Of a stretch of 25,218 nt of DNA, positions 22,050-25,218 are shown one piece after another (position 1 is the stretch's first letter; every line of letters starts with the position of its first letter). The notes under the pieces were generated by a model. That model had not been told where the DNA came from. It did no database searches and worked only from the letters and a program-made list of their open reading frames with translations. The stretch is taken from NCBI GenBank assembly GCA_012512865.1, contig JAAZDH010000160.1, positions 1-25,218 on the forward strand, read 5' to 3'. The position numbers were made by a program, and so were the translations under genes. The DNA is from Clostridiaceae bacterium (GTDB taxonomy: Bacteria; Bacillota; Clostridia; Acetivibrionales; DUMC01).

Positions 22050-22070
22050 GATTATCATACTAAGATAATC
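22050..22070. promoter_or_regulatory. 7-bp inverted repeat between the ATPase and methyltransferase genes
   Basis: GATTATC (22050-22056) and GATAATC (22064-22070) form a perfect inverted repeat with a 7-nt spacer. It is AT-rich with no T-run typical of terminators, so an operator is as likely as a weak terminator of the methyltransferase gene. Confidence 0.4.
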
Positions 22071-22107
22071 ATATTACTTCCATATTATTTGCATATAATT
22101 TTCATAA

Positions 22108-23544
22108 TTATTTCTCTGCTATAATTACTGTCCCGGCCATCCAGCGTGTGATTTCGTAGCTGTATGGGAACTTATCGGCATCAGGCGGCGGAAGCTCGTA
22201 AAACAATTTGATGATTTCATGATTGGAAAACCCGACATCCATGTTTATTTCATGCCATTCCGCCAAGTCAAAAATCGTTTCGCGAAATGCCGGCATATCT
22301 TTATCATCGTCATTATCAATTAAATAGAGCCATCTCTTTACATTTTCATCGGATTTGTCGGAAACCATGCTCATTTCATAATTGCATTTCCCGCCAACAG
22401 AAATCACACGATATGCTTCCTTTATTGCTGTCAGCATATCACCCATAATGTTCTCAAAGCCGCCGAAGGATGTGACCAGGTCAAGGCTATTGTCTTTGAT
22501 GGGAAGATTCCGGGCATCGCAGGCAATATAAACAAGATTTGCATTTGGATTTTGGCCTTGCTCCTCTATATAACGCTTATCATATTTTAAAATCCTGTGG
22601 CTTATATCAGACAGTATAATTGTGCAATCCCAATTAATATATTTTAATAATTCAAAAATAAATGAAGCCATCCCGCTGCCAATATCCAAAATGATTGACG
22701 GTTTTTGCCTGGTTATATATTCAATCTGTTTTTCAATGATTTTCCCATACCTGCTAAATAATTCGGCCATTTCGCTTTCCAAGTTATCCATCATTACGGA
22801 TACTTGCTTCTTATATTCATCATATGAACGTATCCAGCTCGACCAGTTGTTGCCGTGATGTTCAAATGTTCCGAAGTCCACCACTCCTTCAATTACAGGG
22901 TATTTATGATCGCCGCAGGTTAAGTATTCTTCTTCGTCAACCTTAAAGTATTCCAGACCCTTACCACATTTTAGACATCTGAACATATGAACTATTTCTT
23001 TTACCGGGTTCTCACTTGTGTTAACGGCCTGAAGCGTAAGGTTGATTAAAGGTTTCTTCAAATCCTTCAGGCTATTACCCGGTAATTCCGACAAGCTGAT
23101 TCTTTTCGAGAAAAATTTCTTTTTACCGTCTTCCTTTATGCCCACCTCCAGGAAAAGACCATATGACAGCATATCCTTCTCGGTAAGTTTTGCACATTTG
23201 TACAAATATCTCCTGGGTAATACATCACTCATGGCTGAGATTACTTTTGCACTATCATCAGGTATATCATATCCTAAAAGGGCCTGTGCAAATTCTTCCC
23301 TGTTATTTTGAAATCCGACTTCTTCATTTTTTCCAGTTTCATTGCCAAGCAAATAATCCACGCTTACCCCAAGTATTTGCGATAAGGGTAATAATAAATC
23401 GATATCAGGCAATGATATTCCATTTTCCCATTTTGAAACCGCCTGCGCCGAAATGCACAGCATGGAAGCCAGCTTATTTTGTGAAAGCCCGCATTGATTT
23501 CTAAGAGCAATCAACTTTTCTCTAAATTTTGTTTTATCGACCAT
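22108..23544 (-). CDS. XRE-family HTH - zinc ribbon - SAM-dependent methyltransferase fusion protein
   Basis: The 478-aa protein has three parts. Residues ~5-66 are a Cro/CI-type helix-turn-helix (LSQNKLASMLCISAQAVSKWENG). Residues ~188-225 hold Cys190, Cys193, Cys210 and His213 followed by YPVIEGVVDF, as in the Zn-ribbon/Trm112-like modules of RlmA-type and other methyltransferases. Residues ~280-410 form a class I methyltransferase: ILDIGSGMAS is SAM motif I, ILSDIS the acidic end of strand 2, IACDARNLP motif II-like, SLDLVTSFGGFENI strand 4, and AYRVISVGG the family helix-strand. Residues ~70-185 contain no domain I recognise. The architecture suggests a DNA-bound regulator that also methylates a small molecule or RNA, or that senses SAM or metal. 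The ATG follows GGAG at 8 nt, with a perfect 12-bp palindrome just upstream as candidate operator. The domain order is seen directly; function is unknown. Confidence 0.9.
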   Translation of the reverse strand: MVDKTKFREKLIALRNQCGLSQNKLASMLCISAQAVSKWENGISLPDIDLLLPLSQILGVSVDYLLGNETGKNEEVGFQNNREEFAQALLGYDIPDDSAKVISAMSDVLPRRYLYKCAKLTEKDMLSYGLFLEVGIKEDGKKKFFSKRISLSELPGNSLKDLKKPLINLTLQAVNTSENPVKEIVHMFRCLKCGKGLEYFKVDEEEYLTCGDHKYPVIEGVVDFGTFEHHGNNWSSWIRSYDEYKKQVSVMMDNLESEMAELFSRYGKIIEKQIEYITRQKPSIILDIGSGMASFIFELLKYINWDCTIILSDISHRILKYDKRYIEEQGQNPNANLVYIACDARNLPIKDNSLDLVTSFGGFENIMGDMLTAIKEAYRVISVGGKCNYEMSMVSDKSDENVKRWLYLIDNDDDKDMPAFRETIFDLAEWHEINMDVGFSNHEIIKLFYELPPPDADKFPYSYEITRWMAGTVIIAEK

Positions 23545-23569
23545 AATATCAACTCCATTTATGAAAGTA

Positions 23570-23581
23570 AAGAGCGCTCTT
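23570..23581. promoter_or_regulatory. Perfect 12-bp palindrome, candidate operator of the HTH-methyltransferase gene
   Basis: AAGAGCGCTCTT is perfectly self-complementary and lies 25 bp upstream of the start codon, just ahead of the GGAG ribosome binding site. XRE-family proteins often bind such sites in their own promoters, so autoregulation is a reasonable guess. Confidence 0.55.
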
Positions 23582-24009
23582 CCAAGATAATAATATCACG
23601 GTAACTTCATATCCCGCAATGTACGGTAAATTTACGATTTGGACGATTTATATAAACCAATGGTTGATAGATATTACAGTACTGTTCGCCCTGACTTGGA
23701 TTTAACCTGATAAATTAACACCACTGCACCGCAAAAAAACACAAAACAATATCAAGACAAATCTCCTCTAATGTGCTAATATATATATGAAATATAATGT
23801 GAAATATATATTTTGTGTATTTATTAACAATGCACAGGATATATGCTTTCGATACTATGTATATATTATTATGTTAGGCATGTATATATGTTATATATAT
23901 ATGATAGTGGCAGCAGGAATGAGCAAGCATATTCTTTTTATGTAATATATAATTATAATAATAATATTTAATACGCAATACTTACTTTTATATGCTATCG
24001 GGGGGCAAA
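23582..24009. other. Very AT-rich divergent intergenic region
   Basis: No gene is seen in this stretch of more than 400 bp between the HTH-methyltransferase (minus) and the ABC ATPase (plus). GTAAATTTAC (23626-23635) is a perfect 10-bp palindrome. From about 23770 to 23990 the sequence is dominated by TATATA and AATAT segments with several TATATATG runs, too many -10-like hexamers to select a promoter for either gene. Confidence 0.6.
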
Positions 24010-24822
24010 ATGCCAAGGGATAAATTACTGACAAGCAATGTATTGTCGAAGCAAAGCGAAATACCGGTATTAATCAGCATAAGGCAAGTAACAAAAAAGT
24101 TTGGCAGGATTACTGCAGTAGACGGAGTAACTATAGATATTTATAAAGATGAAATATTCGGCCTTGTTGGACCAAACGGGGCCGGGAAATCCACCCTGGT
24201 TTCAATGCTTACAACCCTGACAAAACCGGATAGCGGCGAAATCGTCATAAGCGGCTTCAGCGTACTGGACGAGGCCCCGTCCATACGCAAGATGATTGGA
24301 TTTGTGCCCCAGGATATAGCCCTCTACCCCACCTTGAGCGGGTATGATAATCTCAAGTTCTGGGGCGGCTTGTACGGTCTTAAGGGCAAGCTGCTTAAAG
24401 AAAGAATTGACGAAGCCCTGTCCTTTGTAGCCATGAATGACAGGGCACGCGACAAGGTCAACGAGTATTCCGGCGGCATGAAAAGGCGTATTAATATTGC
24501 CGCAGCCCTACTTCACCATCCTGTAATCCTGTTAATGGATGAGCCCACCGTAGGTGTGGATATAATATCCAGGCATTATATCATAGACGCCATCAAGAAT
24601 TTAAAAAACAAGGGGCAAACTATTATCTACACCAGCCATGATATTGAAGAAATGGAGTTGGTATGTGACAGGATTGCAATCATGAATGCAGGCAGGATTT
24701 TAAAATGTGATAGGGTTGACAGCCTGAAAAAGGAGGCTGGAACAAAAAGCTTAAAGGACGTGGTTCTGGAGGTTATTCTGTCAGATAACCGGAAATCCGG
24801 CTCAAAACTGAACCGGGTTTAG
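24010..24822 (+). CDS. ABC transporter ATP-binding protein (ABC-2 / drug-export type)
   Basis: With the ATG at 24010 the product is 270 aa; GGGGGG lies 4 nt before it. An in-frame ATG at 23992 is possible but has no ribosome binding site, so the start is uncertain by 6 codons. All ATPase motifs are intact: Walker A GPNGAGKST, Q-loop GFVPQD, signature EYSGGMKRR, Walker B ILLMDEPTVGVD and H-loop TSHDIEE. The sequence is of the DrrA/NatA/CcmA-like class that pairs with ABC-2 type permeases for export of drugs, lipids, ions or polysaccharides. The N-terminal ~20 residues before ISIRQVTKKFG are a non-conserved extension. The next gene, a membrane protein starting 118 nt downstream, could be part of the permease or an accessory subunit, but is cut by the window edge. 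The substrate is unknown. Confidence 0.92.
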   Translation: MPRDKLLTSNVLSKQSEIPVLISIRQVTKKFGRITAVDGVTIDIYKDEIFGLVGPNGAGKSTLVSMLTTLTKPDSGEIVISGFSVLDEAPSIRKMIGFVPQDIALYPTLSGYDNLKFWGGLYGLKGKLLKERIDEALSFVAMNDRARDKVNEYSGGMKRRINIAAALLHHPVILLMDEPTVGVDIISRHYIIDAIKNLKNKGQTIIYTSHDIEEMELVCDRIAIMNAGRILKCDRVDSLKKEAGTKSLKDVVLEVILSDNRKSGSKLNRV

Positions 24823-24840
24823 AGCACACAATTGCCACGA

Positions 24841-24893
24841 CAACCTCGTTAAGGCAACCGCGCAATGACAACCAATGACAACCAAGTTAAGGC
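24841..24893. repeat. Nested short direct repeats between the ABC ATPase and the next gene
   Basis: CAATGACAAC is perfectly duplicated in tandem (24863-24872, 24873-24882). CAACCTCGTTAAGGC (24841-24855) recurs as CAACCAAGTTAAGGC (24879-24893) with two differences. The gap contains no terminator-like hairpin. Confidence 0.8.
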
Positions 24894-24940
24894 TGGATTA
24901 AGCCAGGTAACACAAAATCCACGGGAGGTGCAGCATAAGA

Positions 24941-25218
24941 ATGGCAATTCCGGGTATTAAGTCCATTATAAATTTTTCCAACAGAAAATATGTATATATC
25001 GGGTTGGCAGCGATAATTATAATTGTTATTTCCGCTATTGTTATTACCCTGCTTTTAACCGGAAGGGATAAAAATGTAAAAGACCTGTATTTGCAGCTTG
25101 AAAGAAAAAATCTCGTAAACCGCATGAACGAAATAGAGAAAAAATACAACGAACAAATGGCAAAAACAAGGCCATTGCGGGAGCAGCCCTCCCGTACCAG
25201 GTACGAAATATCGGTAAA
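24941..25218 (+). CDS. Membrane-anchored protein, N-terminal part (runs off the right edge)
   Basis: The visible 92 residues begin MAIPGIKSIINFSNRKY. A single hydrophobic segment follows (about residues 20-41: VYIGLAAIIIIVISAIVITLLL), and then a charged, probably coiled-coil stretch (KDLYLQLERKNLVNRMNEIEKKY). The short basic N-terminus suggests it stays inside with the charged part outside. GGGAGGTG precedes the ATG by about 11 nt. The position behind an ABC ATPase suggests a permease subunit with a large external domain or an adaptor of the transporter, but no family motif is reached before the edge, so this is context only. Confidence 0.75.
   Translation, partial: MAIPGIKSIINFSNRKYVYIGLAAIIIIVISAIVITLLLTGRDKNVKDLYLQLERKNLVNRMNEIEKKYNEQMAKTRPLREQPSRTRYEISV

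Overview
The window looks like a chromosomal segment from a low-to-mid GC, saccharolytic Clostridia-type Firmicute. Signs are the ywmB-murA pair known from endospore-formers, an S-layer-homology surface protein, GGAGG-type ribosome binding sites before most genes, frequent AGG arginine codons, a cre-like box and several sugar-processing enzymes. The species cannot be named from this sequence. I see no rRNA, tRNA, CRISPR array, insertion sequence or prophage.

Layout. (1) 1-1097, minus strand: 5' end of murA, preceded by ywmB. (2) 1409-3652, minus: exported SLH-domain protein behind a promoter region made of 10-bp tandem repeats. (3) 3928-8223, minus: a three-gene operon of M24 'pita-bread' protein (with an in-frame TGA at codon 23), creatininase-family protein and uncharacterised GH67/GH20-like protein. 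Upstream lies a LacI-family gene (8469-9473); LacI-type operators sit at its own promoter and before the M24 gene. (4) 9676-13532, minus: DegT-type aminotransferase and a GC-richer GH31 alpha-glycosidase, separated by a hairpin that could be a terminator or an attenuator. (5) 14137-15376, plus: YbgC-type thioesterase and a HAD hydrolase, ended by a shared terminator. (6) 15434-18220, minus: 6-phosphogluconate dehydrogenase and a LarA homologue, divergent from an AraC-family regulator (18647-19552, plus) with a cre-like box between. (7) 19832-23544, minus: accessory genes, namely a VapBC toxin-antitoxin pair, a DUF234-type ATPase and an unusual HTH/zinc-ribbon/methyltransferase fusion. (8) 24010-25218, plus: ABC ATPase and the start of a membrane protein that leaves the window.

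How the parts fit. Regions 3-6 read as sugar or sugar-conjugate catabolism: two glycosidase-type proteins, a creatinase-like/creatininase-like hydrolase pair, an aminotransferase, a sugar-acid dehydrogenase and a LarA-type epimerase/racemase homologue, with LacI, AraC and probably CcpA control. The substrate cannot be read from the sequence.

The most unusual features are: (a) the operon pairing a creatininase-like enzyme with an M24 protein that has lost canonical metal ligands, under LacI control; (b) short degenerate tandem repeats of a different unit length (5, 7, 10, 11, 13, 15, 16 or 23 bp) in most intergenic regions, two of them running into the 3' ends of genes; (c) the HTH-zinc ribbon-methyltransferase fusion behind a perfect 12-bp palindrome.
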